Source: Flavobacteriales bacterium
Lineage (GTDB): Bacteria > Bacteroidota > Bacteroidia > Flavobacteriales > Flavobacteriaceae
Assembly (NCBI GenBank): GCA_026993355.1
Contig: JALWTX010000008.1
Location: 124,001-188,000 of the forward strand
Direction: 5' to 3'
DNA length: 64,000 bases
Every line of letters begins with the position of its first letter. The first letter of the stretch is position 1. Below the pieces are notes generated by a model, which had not been told where the DNA came from, searched no databases, and saw only the letters and a program-made list of their open reading frames with translations. Of this stretch, positions 36,411 to 46,358 are shown piece after piece. The position numbers and the translations under genes were made by a program.

Positions 36411-37110
36411 ACTTTTCTTTTTGCATTATTTTTTTCCATTGGCTGTATCCTTGGAAAGCTAAAATTAAAAAAATAAAATATTGTATAGCCGTAAAACCAT
36501 AGCCTTTTATTAAATATAAAGGCACTGAAATGATATTTACGGCAATCCAAAAAAGCCAATTTTCTAATTTTTTGTTAGCCATTAACCACATAGCAGCAAA
36601 GGCTGCGCCGGTTGTAAAAGTGTCTAAAAAAGGCGTGATTTTTTTTATTTCAGCCAATTGACAGGTTGACAAATGCTGCCATGCATAAGTGACACTGTCT
36701 TTGAAGCCAAGCTTATTTGGCATGACATTAAAATGACGGTAAACCCAAATAACAAAAGCCGAAGTAAAAATAAATATACCTAAAGCCAATAAATAATCGC
36801 GTTTTGTACTGCGGGTTATAGGTATGGGTTTGTGACTCTTTTGATCGACCCGGCTCCATACCCACCAACCATACAAACTCATAAGAGTATAATAAATATT
36901 TATAATCAAATCGCCATACATTTGCCATTTGCTCAGCAGATAAACATAAATAGCTGTACTGATTATGCCGGTCGGATATACCAAAATATTTTCTTTTTTG
37001 GCAAACAAAACACTGGCTATGCCAAAAGCCATAGCTATAAATTCTAAAACGATATATATATAAGGAGTATGCCGGTAGGGATCGGTAAAGAAATGTATAA
37101 ATTCTTGCAT
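36400..37110 (-). CDS. pnuC: PnuC-family nicotinamide riboside transporter
   Basis: YPTGIISTAIYVYLLSKWQMYGDLIINIYYTLMSLYGWWVW; INIISVPLYLIKGYGFTAIQYFIFLILAFQGYSQW. Confidence 0.92.
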   Translation of the reverse strand: MQEFIHFFTDPYRHTPYIYIVLEFIAMAFGIASVLFAKKENILVYPTGIISTAIYVYLLSKWQMYGDLIINIYYTLMSLYGWWVWSRVDQKSHKPIPITRSTKRDYLLALGIFIFTSAFVIWVYRHFNVMPNKLGFKDSVTYAWQHLSTCQLAEIKKITPFLDTFTTGAAFAAMWLMANKKLENWLFWIAVNIISVPLYLIKGYGFTAIQYFIFLILAFQGYSQWKKIMQKEKFEN

Positions 37111-37185
37111 AGGTAGTATTTGGCTGTCAAAAATAGCTATTTTTTCGATACAGGTTTATAAATACGATAATGAAATGCTTTAGAT

Positions 37186-37219
37186 TACCCTAAAAATTAC
37201 TTTAATTCCTCAGGGGGTA
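37186..37219. promoter_or_regulatory. Candidate operator with interrupted dyad TACCCT...AGGGGGTA
   Basis: TACCCTaaaaattactttaattcctcAGGGGGTA in the 355-bp divergent intergenic region ahead of the aldehyde dehydrogenase gene. Confidence 0.3.
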
Positions 37220-37465
37220 GTGCAAAATGAGGAAGTATTTTGACGATAAAACAATTTATATCTTCTATCTATCTTCTTTCAATCTCTTTTTAATAAATTC
37301 ATAACAATTTGGAAGATATTTTGAATTTTATTCAAAAAATGAAAATATTGCCGAATTTTAACATTTTGATTAAATTTTTATACTTATTTTCAACAAAAAA
37401 TTTAAAGAGGCAGCTGAAAATCTTTAAAAGAGTAAGCAAAAATTAATAACCAAATAACACTAACT

Positions 37466-38965
37466 ATGATTTACGAAAAACCAAAATTCAAAGAAAAGTA
37501 TGGCAATTTTATTAATGGAAAATTTGTAGAACCGGTCGGGGGTGAGTATTTTGACAATTATTCTCCTATTGACAACAGCTTTTTGGCCAAATATCCGCGT
37601 TCAAAAAAAGAAGATGTCAATAATGCTGTTGCTGCTGCCAATGCCGCCAAAGATGCTTGGGAAAAAGTTTCACCTATAGAAAAAGCCAGAATGCTTAATA
37701 AAGTAGCCGATATTATTGAAGAACATTTAGAGGAGTTTGCCGTAGTGGAAACAGCAGATAACGGTAAGCCCATAAGAGAAACCTTAAATGCCGATGTTCC
37801 TTTAGCTGCCGATCATTGGCGTTATTTTGCTGCGGCTATACGTGCCGAAGAGGGTTCTGCTACAGAACTTGATGAAAATACCGTATCCCTTATTATAAAA
37901 GAACCCATGGGCGTTGTAGCGCAAATTATTCCTTGGAATTTTCCGTTATTAATGCTGTCATGGAAATTGCCACCCGCATTGGCTGCCGGCAATACTGTCG
38001 TTTTAAAACCGGCAGAGCAAACGCCTGCCAGCGCCACCTTATTGATGGAAAAAATTGCCGACGTATTTCCTCCCGGCGTTATCAATATTGTTCACGGATT
38101 TGGACCCGAAGCCGGAAAACCCTTGGCTTCACATCCGGGTGTTGATAAGGTTGCCTTTACCGGTGAAACCACTACGGGACAATTAATTATGCAATATGCA
38201 TCTAAAAACATCAATCCTGTAACCATGGAATTAGGTGGTAAATCACCAAATATATTCTTCAATTCGGTGATGGATGCCGATGACGATTTCCTTGATAAAG
38301 CCATTGAAGGTGCCGTATTATTTGCCTTTAATCAAGGAGAGGTTTGCACATGCCCTTCCCGTTTATTAGTGCAAGAAGATATTTATGATGAATTTATGAA
38401 ACGGGTGATTGATCGTGTCAATGCCATCAAACAAGGCAATCCGTATGATACCGAAACACAAATGGGCGCTCAGGCATCTAAAGACCAATTTGAAAAAATT
38501 ATGTCTTATATCAAAATCGGAGAAGAAGAAGGCGGTAAAATTCTTACCGGTGGAGAGCCAGCCGAAGTAGAAGGCGAATTCAAAAAGGGTTATTATATTA
38601 AACCTACTTTGATAGAAGGACACAATAAAATGCGTGTTTTTCAAGAAGAAATTTTCGGACCGGTCTTATCGGTTACCAAATTCAAAGATGAAGCCGATGC
38701 TATTGAAATAGCAAACGATACTATGTACGGATTAGGCGCCGGTGTTTGGACACGTGACGCACACCAATTATATCAAATTCCACGAGCCATAAAAGCGGGA
38801 CGGGTTTGGGTCAATAATTATCATGCTTATCCTGCGCATGCACCATTTGGTGGTTACAAAAAATCAGGATTTGGTAGAGAAACCCACTTGATGATGCTTG
38901 ATCATTATCGTCAAAATAAAAATATGTTGATTTCTTATGACAAAAAGAAATTAGGATTTTTTTAA
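37466..38965 (+). CDS. NAD-dependent aldehyde dehydrogenase
   Basis: [59 protein letters not shown]. Confidence 0.96.
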   Translation: MIYEKPKFKEKYGNFINGKFVEPVGGEYFDNYSPIDNSFLAKYPRSKKEDVNNAVAAANAAKDAWEKVSPIEKARMLNKVADIIEEHLEEFAVVETADNGKPIRETLNADVPLAADHWRYFAAAIRAEEGSATELDENTVSLIIKEPMGVVAQIIPWNFPLLMLSWKLPPALAAGNTVVLKPAEQTPASATLLMEKIADVFPPGVINIVHGFGPEAGKPLASHPGVDKVAFTGETTTGQLIMQYASKNINPVTMELGGKSPNIFFNSVMDADDDFLDKAIEGAVLFAFNQGEVCTCPSRLLVQEDIYDEFMKRVIDRVNAIKQGNPYDTETQMGAQASKDQFEKIMSYIKIGEEEGGKILTGGEPAEVEGEFKKGYYIKPTLIEGHNKMRVFQEEIFGPVLSVTKFKDEADAIEIANDTMYGLGAGVWTRDAHQLYQIPRAIKAGRVWVNNYHAYPAHAPFGGYKKSGFGRETHLMMLDHYRQNKNMLISYDKKKLGFF

Positions 38966-38987
38966 AAAATATAATATTATAAAACAG

Positions 38988-39020
38988 TCGATTAGCTCGT
39001 TATTTGGGCTAATCGATTTT
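38988..39020 (+). terminator. Intercistronic hairpin (TCGATTAGC/GCTAATCGA + TTTT)
   Basis: Perfect 9-bp stem between the aldehyde dehydrogenase and DUF779 genes; may be partial terminator or RNA-processing element. Confidence 0.55.
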
Positions 39021-39038
39021 CATTTAAATTTAAAAACA

Positions 39039-39431
39039 ATGGCATTTCAACAAGTAGCAATAACAGATAAAGCAGCAGAAGTTGTCAGAAAATTAAAAGA
39101 AGAATACGGAGAAGTTATTTTTCATCAAAGTGGTGGTTGCTGTGACGGAACAGCACCCATGCTTATTGAAAAAGAGGATATGTATCTGGATGACAGTGAT
39201 ATTCTTTTAGGTCAACTTGAAGGGGTTAACTATTATATGAGTGAAGATATGTATGAAATATGGAAATATACGCATATTACCGTAGATGTAACCGAAGGAC
39301 GAGGTTCAACCTTTTCTTTAGAAATTCCGCTTGGATTAAGGTTTATTATTCATTCGCGTATTATGAGCGGCGATGAAGCTAAAGCCTTAGGTTTGCCTGA
39401 TAATATGCTCAATCAGTCACCGCCGGAATAA
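39039..39431 (+). CDS. DUF779 protein
   Basis: VIFHQSGGCCDGTAPMLIEKEDMYLDDSDILLGQLEG...TLEIPLGLRFIIHSRI-type motif, next to aldehyde dehydrogenase. Confidence 0.92.
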   Translation: MAFQQVAITDKAAEVVRKLKEEYGEVIFHQSGGCCDGTAPMLIEKEDMYLDDSDILLGQLEGVNYYMSEDMYEIWKYTHITVDVTEGRGSTFSLEIPLGLRFIIHSRIMSGDEAKALGLPDNMLNQSPPE

Positions 39432-39514
39432 TTTCTTTCTAATTTAATAAATTAATTGCGTTACGAAAAACATTAATAATATTCTTATTCTATAAGTTAA
39501 AAATTAAAAAAAAT

Positions 39515-41422
39515 ATGATACCAAAAATATCAACACTAAGTGGATACTTGCATGAGTACCAGAAAAGTGTAGCCAATCCCACCGGATTTTGGTCTAACAT
39601 TGCCGAAACCTTTTATTGGCGTAAACCCTGGGTCAAAACCTTGGATTGGAACTTTGATGAGCCCAAAATTGAATGGTTTAAAGAGGGCAAATTAAATATA
39701 ACCGAAAACATTTTTGAACGGCATTTATTTTTACGGGGAAATCAACCGGCTATTATTTGGGAGCCAAATGATCCGGAGGAACCTAACCGTATTTTTACTT
39801 ATCGTCAATTGTATGAAGAAGTCAATAAATTTGCACATGTATTGCAGTCCATGGGTGTCAAAAAAGGGGACAGGGTGGCTATTTATTTACCTATGATTCC
39901 TGAGCTGGCCATTGCCATGTTGGCTTGTGCACGAATTGGCGCCATACATTCCATTGTTTTCGCCGGTTTTTCGGCCAAAGCTTTGGCTGACAGAAATAAT
40001 GATGCACAAGCAAAAATATTAATTACAGCCGATGGTGGCTATAGAGGAGACAAAACCATTCCACTTAAAGAAACAGCCGATGCTGCTTTGGAAATGTCCA
40101 CTTCTGTCGAGAAAATGATTGTGGTAAAACGCACGGGAGTACCCGTCAATATGAAAGAAAACCGTGATGTTTGGTGGCACGAGATGATGACCGGTAAGCC
40201 TGTAAGTTTTGAGCCTGTAACGATGGATGCCGAAGATCCGTTGTTTATTTTATATACCAGCGGTTCAACCGGCAAGCCAAAAGGAGTTTTGCATACAACC
40301 GGCGGATATATGGTATATACGGCTTATACGTTCAAAAACGTTTTTCAATACCGTTCTAATGATGTTTATTTTTGTGCGGCAGATATAGGTTGGATAACCG
40401 GGCACTCCTACATTATTTATGGACCATTATTGGAAGGGGCTATCAGTCTGATGTTTGAAGGTATTCCGACTTATCCGGCTCCGGACCGTTATTGGCAAAT
40501 TATTGAAAAATATAAAGTTAATGAGTTTTATACCTCACCTACGGCCATACGGGCATTATTGGCCCAAGGTGAAGAATGGGTTGATAAATATGAGATGCCA
40601 AGCTTACGGGTGTTGGGTACCGTTGGCGAGCCTATCAATGAAGAGGCATGGCATTGGTATCATGACCATGTCGGAAAAGGTCGTTGTCCTATTGTAGATA
40701 CCTGGTGGCAAACCGAAACCGGTGGAATTATGATAAGTCCTTTGGCAGGTATAGTACCAACCAAACCGGCTTATGCCACCTTGCCTTTACCTGGCGTCCG
40801 GCCTGTCATTGTCAATCAGGAAGGCGAGAAGTTGTATGGCAAAAATGTTGAAGGAAATTTGTGTATTGAATTTCCATGGCCGGGTATGGCTCGGACTCTT
40901 TGGGGAGATCATAAACGTTTTAAAGAAGCTTATTTCAGCACGTTCCCGGGACTTTATTTTACTGGTGATGGTGTTAAACGGGATGAAGATGGATATTATC
41001 GTATTTTAGGTCGTATTGATGATGTGATAAATGTATCCGGGCACCGTTTAGGTACCGCTGAAATTGAAAATGCCCTTAATGAACATCCGTTAGTAGCCGA
41101 ATCTGCTGTAGTAGGTATGCCACATGACATAAAAGGGCAAGGTATTTATGCCTATGTTGTAGCCCCAGAACGGCCTGAAGGATTAGAGGATGAATTGCGT
41201 CAATCATTGATAAAAGGCGTGTCAAAATTGATTAGTCCGATAGCCAAACCGGATCAAATACAGTTTGTCGATGCCCTGCCTAAAACCAGAAGTGGTAAAA
41301 TTATGCGGCGTATTTTACGCAAAATTGCTACGGGTTCAGATGATTTTGGAGATACTTCCACCTTGACCAATCCCGAAATAGTTGACAAAATTATAAAAGG
41401 TTATGAAAAATTGAATCAATAA
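39515..41422 (+). CDS. acs: Acetyl-CoA synthetase
   Basis: LFILYTSGSTGKPKGVLHTTGGYMVYTAYTFKNVF, DIGWITGHSYIIYGPL, DTWWQTETGGIMISPL, GRIDDVINVSGHRLGTAEIE, PKTRSGKIMRRILRKI. Confidence 0.97.
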   Translation: MIPKISTLSGYLHEYQKSVANPTGFWSNIAETFYWRKPWVKTLDWNFDEPKIEWFKEGKLNITENIFERHLFLRGNQPAIIWEPNDPEEPNRIFTYRQLYEEVNKFAHVLQSMGVKKGDRVAIYLPMIPELAIAMLACARIGAIHSIVFAGFSAKALADRNNDAQAKILITADGGYRGDKTIPLKETADAALEMSTSVEKMIVVKRTGVPVNMKENRDVWWHEMMTGKPVSFEPVTMDAEDPLFILYTSGSTGKPKGVLHTTGGYMVYTAYTFKNVFQYRSNDVYFCAADIGWITGHSYIIYGPLLEGAISLMFEGIPTYPAPDRYWQIIEKYKVNEFYTSPTAIRALLAQGEEWVDKYEMPSLRVLGTVGEPINEEAWHWYHDHVGKGRCPIVDTWWQTETGGIMISPLAGIVPTKPAYATLPLPGVRPVIVNQEGEKLYGKNVEGNLCIEFPWPGMARTLWGDHKRFKEAYFSTFPGLYFTGDGVKRDEDGYYRILGRIDDVINVSGHRLGTAEIENALNEHPLVAESAVVGMPHDIKGQGIYAYVVAPERPEGLEDELRQSLIKGVSKLISPIAKPDQIQFVDALPKTRSGKIMRRILRKIATGSDDFGDTSTLTNPEIVDKIIKGYEKLNQ

Positions 41423-41483
41423 AATGAAAGAGGCTGCTAATTAAATTAACAGCCTCCTTTTATAAATTGGATCGTTGAATTAT
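41396..41483 (+). repeat. 88-bp direct repeat, copy A (acs 3' end + stop + terminator)
   Basis: Identical to 41945-42032. Confidence 0.95.
41428..41461. terminator. Intrinsic terminator copy A (GAGGCTG...CAGCCTC + TTTT)
   Basis: Hairpin within the 88-bp repeat; A-rich/T-rich on both sides so plausibly bidirectional. Confidence 0.75.
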
Positions 41484-41944
41484 CCTGTTTTCGCCACTTT
41501 TATTTTGTTTAAATAATAAACTACTGATATTGTGTAAATTAACTATTATATTTTTGATTTTTTGGTGTCCTAGACATGTTTTTTTTAGAAAAGAATAATT
41601 ATTTATTAAGAATCTTATGTCGCCAGACTTTCCGTAAAAGAACGGTAAATTGTGGTCATTACCCCCGCCATACGAAGGTTTTCCGTAAATTTCAAGTTTT
41701 TCGGACGTTAAAAACAATCTGCTGTTCGAGCTAAACCAAAGATTTTATAAAAAGCATATTTCTCAATAAATTCGAAGTTTGATTAAGGATATAAAGCTCG
41801 TGCGAGTTCAGATTGTTTAGGTAGAAAAACGTAAGAAATTAGGAAAAGTTTCGTAAGGCTAGTCTTTTTTGTTACTTTTTTCGACGATGGAAAAAAGTAA
41901 TGGTAAAATTTTTTATTATTAGGTGTCCCAGTTGCGAAAACAGG
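41484..41944. mobile_element. Candidate non-autonomous (MITE-like) element with terminal inverted repeats, 461 bp
   Basis: CCTGTTTTCGC at left edge and GCGAAAACAGG at right edge abut exactly the two 88-bp repeat copies; no credible ORF; internal stem-loops. Confidence 0.7.
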
Positions 41945-42032
41945 AAAGGTTATGAAAAATTGAATCAATAAAATGAAAGAGGCTGCTAATTAAATTAACA
42001 GCCTCCTTTTATAAATTGGATCGTTGAATTAT
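41945..42032 (+). repeat. 88-bp direct repeat, copy B (terminator + stop of convergent gene)
   Basis: Identical to 41396-41483. Confidence 0.95.
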
Positions 42033-42817
42033 TTTTTGAGTTGGTTTTTAACTTTTTCTTGATACAAAATAGCCGATTTGCGAGCGGCATTACTTATTTT
42101 GTCCATTAAAACATAAATGGTATTTAGGGAAGGTCCGGCTTGGGTATTTTTAGCAGCTCTTTTGGCCATTTCCCAATCTGCCTGTATCGATTTCAAATTT
42201 TGTGAAATATCGATGGTGTTTTCGCCTGAGAAAAATGTTTTGTTCAAATCATTTTGAAAATTGCTAACACAATTGGTAATTTCATGATTGATAATCGTAT
42301 TTTTGACACCTGCTACTTGCATGCCGTATAAAAAAGCGAGTTGCTGAGCCAAAAGTTCCATATTATTGGCGGCTTCTTGGTATTTCAAGGTTTTAATATG
42401 GTTGGTTTTGTCCATTGTATTGATAAGGGTATTAGAAGCTTTTAAAAAAGTTTTTAATCTTTTTAATAAACCTTGAATTTTCTCTTTCTTAGGTTTTTGC
42501 AAAGCTAAAACCCGTAGGTTTTTCCAATTTGCAGCCACTTTTTCTACTTGATTCTTAATTTCGGGATGATCTTTGGCATATATTTCTAGACGGAGTAAAC
42601 TAAATTCGCCTTTTGATAAATTTTCATCATTTTCTTTAGAAACATAATTTACTTTTAACCCTCTGTACAGATAGTCTTTAACTATTTTCACAGCAGCAGT
42701 ACGAACATCTAATGCACTTTGCAAGGCATCACTCACATCCAGCATTTCATCATATTGTGCCGAAGTGGTGCCGTAAAATGATAAGAATAAAATATAACTG
42801 AAAATAATTTTTTTCAT
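42029..42817 (-). CDS. Secreted helical protein, paralog 3 of 3
   Basis: Signal peptide MKKIIFSYILFLSFYGTTSAQ; helical, Trp-containing segments resembling PilJ N-terminal-like modules. Confidence 0.7.
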   Translation of the reverse strand: MKKIIFSYILFLSFYGTTSAQYDEMLDVSDALQSALDVRTAAVKIVKDYLYRGLKVNYVSKENDENLSKGEFSLLRLEIYAKDHPEIKNQVEKVAANWKNLRVLALQKPKKEKIQGLLKRLKTFLKASNTLINTMDKTNHIKTLKYQEAANNMELLAQQLAFLYGMQVAGVKNTIINHEITNCVSNFQNDLNKTFFSGENTIDISQNLKSIQADWEMAKRAAKNTQAGPSLNTIYVLMDKISNAARKSAILYQEKVKNQLKK

Positions 42818-42825
42818 AATGTAAA

Positions 42826-43611
42826 TTAATTGATGGTTTTAAGGATAATATCGAGTAATTTAAAAGTTATTTTTGTATAGGCATTAGTGTAAGCATACAT
42901 CATTTTAGGCTTATACTGACCTTTATTTATCAAGTCATTTATCGCATTAATAGTACTTTTTAGGTCAAATAGTAAGCTATCTGCTTTACCTTTTAAAGCT
43001 TCGTATTTACCTATTTTCTTTAAATTCTTCTTTAAATCGCTTGTGTTGATTTCTAATTCATCATAAACTTGCGGATAATTTAAGCCATTTTTAAAGACAT
43101 AGGCAGCTGCTAATTTATCTATATTTTTTGCATTGTCCACAGCCAATGAAGCCAAATATATTTGCTTTTTATTACGAGAATAAGCCGGATGCTTATCTAA
43201 TATGGCTTTATTTAATTGTTTGATAAGCATTTCTAACTTGCGTGTTTTAAGTATGAGTGAATGATAGCGTTCACTTTCATAATCTGTTACATTTAAACGG
43301 TAGATATTCCAAAAGTTTTGCAATTTCAAAAAATCTTCTTTTACTTTACGATCATAAGGCAAATGCAAAATGATATAGGATAGATTGTCATCAAATTTAG
43401 CTAGACTCTTATCCATATCCAACATGGTTTTTTTCTTAAATGTATTGGTTTTAATAAAAGCAAAATTTCTAAGAAAACGATTGGATAACAGCTCATTTTG
43501 ATAGAGTTTTTCTACTAGAACATCTATCGGGTTATCAGATATTTGTGCATTTATGTTTTGAGTGTATAATCCCATAAAAAGCACAAGCATTAAGATATAT
43601 TGTTTTTTCAT
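42826..43611 (-). CDS. Secreted helical protein, paralog 2 of 3
   Basis: Signal peptide MKKQYILMLVLFMGLYTQNINAQ; same length and architecture as neighbours. Confidence 0.7.
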   Translation of the reverse strand: MKKQYILMLVLFMGLYTQNINAQISDNPIDVLVEKLYQNELLSNRFLRNFAFIKTNTFKKKTMLDMDKSLAKFDDNLSYIILHLPYDRKVKEDFLKLQNFWNIYRLNVTDYESERYHSLILKTRKLEMLIKQLNKAILDKHPAYSRNKKQIYLASLAVDNAKNIDKLAAAYVFKNGLNYPQVYDELEINTSDLKKNLKKIGKYEALKGKADSLLFDLKSTINAINDLINKGQYKPKMMYAYTNAYTKITFKLLDIILKTIN

Positions 43612-43622
43612 AGTATGGTTTT

Positions 43623-44405
43623 TTAAAAATCTTTTGTAAGACTTTCAATATATAATTCTTTGATGGATTTTAATTTAAAATCGATAGCCGTTACTAAACT
43701 GAAAACAGTTCTGGGATTTTTTGCTTGTTTGCTAAATAAGTTGGCTCTTAAAAAATTCCAATCTATAATCACATCGGCAAATAATTTTTCTGCCATAGGG
43801 TCATTTAAGAAAAGATTGCTTTTTTCTTTTATAAATTGATTGACATGCGATATGTTTTTTTGATATTCGTGCATAAAACTTTTACTTAGCCCTAAATAGT
43901 TGGCATAATAACTCAAATTAATTTTTTGGATGGCTATACGCAAATTTTGAATGTCATCATATTTGCCAATTTTTTCGTCAGGTAAGTTGTAAACTTCTCG
44001 CATTTTGGCTACTAAATCCGAAATTAGCCGTTCGTAAGTATTTACTTCAAAAAAGAGATTGGTAAATTCTTTAGGGGTTAAATTCTGGGTCAATTTGGCA
44101 TTTAATTTTATCCAAACTTCTTTTATTTTTCTTAATTTTTGAACAATTTGCGGGTTTGTTTCATTCAAATCAATATTACTCAAGTTTTCAGATATAACAG
44201 CCATGGCGTAATCCAATTCTTTTGATGCCTGTTCTTTTTGCAAATTATAAATAAGGTATAATTTATCTTTGGCTACCATTTGTGTATATACTTCCATATC
44301 TTTAGCATTGTCATACAGGACAACTTTGGGCACATCGTCATCAAATTGTGCGTTTACTGAAAATGAAGTTATTAAGCCCAAGAGAATTAACAAATATTTA
44401 TTCAT
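43623..44405 (-). CDS. Secreted helical protein, paralog 1 of 3
   Basis: Signal peptide MNKYLLILLGLITSFSVNAQ; same architecture. Confidence 0.7.
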   Translation of the reverse strand: MNKYLLILLGLITSFSVNAQFDDDVPKVVLYDNAKDMEVYTQMVAKDKLYLIYNLQKEQASKELDYAMAVISENLSNIDLNETNPQIVQKLRKIKEVWIKLNAKLTQNLTPKEFTNLFFEVNTYERLISDLVAKMREVYNLPDEKIGKYDDIQNLRIAIQKINLSYYANYLGLSKSFMHEYQKNISHVNQFIKEKSNLFLNDPMAEKLFADVIIDWNFLRANLFSKQAKNPRTVFSLVTAIDFKLKSIKELYIESLTKDF

Positions 44406-44430
44406 ACTGTTTGATATTGTTTTATTTTTG

Positions 44431-44438
44431 CAAAGTTA
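44431..44438 (-). promoter_or_regulatory. TAACTTTG promoter core (minus strand) for the three-paralog operon
   Basis: CAAAGTTA on plus strand, 26 bp upstream of the start. Confidence 0.45.
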
Positions 44439-44480
44439 CTTATTTTATTTATAAATTTATAAATACAAAACAATAATATA

Positions 44481-46271
44481 TTGCAATCAATACGTGACTT
44501 AACAAAGACCTTGCCAAACAGCCCGGGGGTGTATCAATTTTTAGATAAACGAGGTCATATTATATATGTAGGAAAAGCTAAAAATTTGAAAAAGCGGGTT
44601 TCCTCTTATTTTTCCAAACAACAAACCGGGAAAACCAAAGTTTTGGTTAGCAAAATTGCAGATATTAAACATATTGTGGTCGAAACGGAAACCGATGCTT
44701 TATTATTAGAAAATGTCTTGATAAAAAAACATCAACCACGTTATAATGTTTTATTAAAAGATGATAAAACGTATCCATGGATTTGTATCAAAAAAGAGGC
44801 TTTTCCCCGTGTTTTTCTTACGCGGACTGTTATTAAAGACGGATCGGAATATTTTGGGCCTTATCCATCGGTAAAAACGGCACGTACTTTATTGGATTTA
44901 ATCCATCAACTGTACCCCATTCGTAGTTGCAAATTAAATTTGAAACCGGAAAATATAGCAGCCGGCAAATTTGATGTTTGTTTAGATTATCATATCGGTT
45001 TATGCAAAGGGCCCTGTGTTGGCAGGCAAGAGGAAGCCGATTATCTTGAAAATATCAAACAAATACGACAAATTATTAAAGGGAATTTCAAGGAAGCCAT
45101 TCGTTTTTTTAAACAGCAAATGCAAACTTATGCTATCAAACTCGAATTTGAAAAAGCGCAGGAAATTAAAGAAAAATTGGCTTCGTTAGAGAATTATCAA
45201 GCACATTCTACAGTGGTTAATCCTACTATAAACAACGTTGAAGTGTACAGTATTGTATCAGATGCCTCGCAAGCATATGTTAATTTTTTACAAGTTGGAC
45301 ATGGGGCCATTATACGTTCGCATACCTTAGAATTGAAAAAACGTTTGGATGAAACCGATCAAGAATTGTTAGAATTGGCTATTATTGAGATAAGGCAGCG
45401 CTTTGATTTGCAAACCAAAGAAATATATGTCCCTTTTAAATTAAATATTCTGAAAGATCTCAAACAGACTGTGCCGCAAAAAGGTGATAAAAAACGTTTG
45501 TTAGAACTCTCCAGGCGTAATGCCGTGTATTACCGGTTAGAAAAATTAAAGCAATTGCAATTAACCGATCCGGATAAACATGTGAACCGGTTAATGAAGC
45601 AGATGAAAGAAGATTTGCGCCTTCCGGTGGAGCCACGTCATATTGAATGCTTTGATAATTCCAATATACAAGGGACAAATCCTGTAGCGGCGTGTGTGGT
45701 TTTTAAAAATGGCAAACCAAGTAAAAAGGATTACCGGCATTTTAATATTAAAACCGTAGAGGGGCCGGATGATTTTGCTTCAATGGCTGAAATCATTACC
45801 CGTCGATATCAGCGCTTGCTGGACGAAAAAGCCGATTTGCCGCAATTAATCATTGTTGATGGCGGCAAAGGTCAATTATCGTCAGCCGTTAAGAGTTTAA
45901 AAAAATTGGGCTTATATGGCAAAATTTCAATCATAGGTATTGCCAAACGTTTAGAAGAAATTTATTATCCCAATGATCCGGTTCCGCTTTATTTGGATAA
46001 AAAGTCAGAAACCTTACGTGTGATACAAAAAGCACGGGATGAAGCCCATCGTTTTGGAATAACTTTTCATCGTAAAAAACGCCTCGGTAATACCTTAAAA
46101 ACCGAATTGGAACAAATTCCGGGTATTGGTCCTAAAACCATTTTGACATTGTTACAAACATTCAAATCGGTTAAAAGAATAAAAGAAGCTTCACAAGAAG
46201 AATTAAGTGCCATAATCGGACCGCATAAATCAGCTATCATTTGGCAATGGTTTCATGATAAAACGAACTGA
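44481..46271 (+). CDS. uvrC: Excinuclease ABC subunit C
   Basis: PNSPGVYQFLDKRGHIIYVGKAKNLKKRVSSYF; ECFDNSNIQGTNPVAACVVFKNGKPSKKDYRHF; IPGIGPKTILTLLQTFKSVKRI; TTG start in track. Confidence 0.96.
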   Translation: MQSIRDLTKTLPNSPGVYQFLDKRGHIIYVGKAKNLKKRVSSYFSKQQTGKTKVLVSKIADIKHIVVETETDALLLENVLIKKHQPRYNVLLKDDKTYPWICIKKEAFPRVFLTRTVIKDGSEYFGPYPSVKTARTLLDLIHQLYPIRSCKLNLKPENIAAGKFDVCLDYHIGLCKGPCVGRQEEADYLENIKQIRQIIKGNFKEAIRFFKQQMQTYAIKLEFEKAQEIKEKLASLENYQAHSTVVNPTINNVEVYSIVSDASQAYVNFLQVGHGAIIRSHTLELKKRLDETDQELLELAIIEIRQRFDLQTKEIYVPFKLNILKDLKQTVPQKGDKKRLLELSRRNAVYYRLEKLKQLQLTDPDKHVNRLMKQMKEDLRLPVEPRHIECFDNSNIQGTNPVAACVVFKNGKPSKKDYRHFNIKTVEGPDDFASMAEIITRRYQRLLDEKADLPQLIIVDGGKGQLSSAVKSLKKLGLYGKISIIGIAKRLEEIYYPNDPVPLYLDKKSETLRVIQKARDEAHRFGITFHRKKRLGNTLKTELEQIPGIGPKTILTLLQTFKSVKRIKEASQEELSAIIGPHKSAIIWQWFHDKTN

Positions 46272-46332
46272 AAATATTCTTATTTATTTTACGCTACCTG
46301 CCTTTTATCCGTACCTTTCAGCTAAAATGTCG

Positions 46333-46340
46333 TATCTTTG
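46333..46340 (+). promoter_or_regulatory. TATCTTTG promoter core for ferritin
   Basis: TAnnTTTG 18 bp upstream of the ferritin ATG. Confidence 0.5.
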
Positions 46341-46358
46341 TTATAAAAAATTATCATT

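Noticed and set aside
41460-41968. Minus-strand ORFs 41460-41717 and 41783-41968 as proteins encoded by the inserted element
   Set aside because: Short, no recognisable motif, biased by AT-rich sequence, and crossing the boundary between element and direct repeat.
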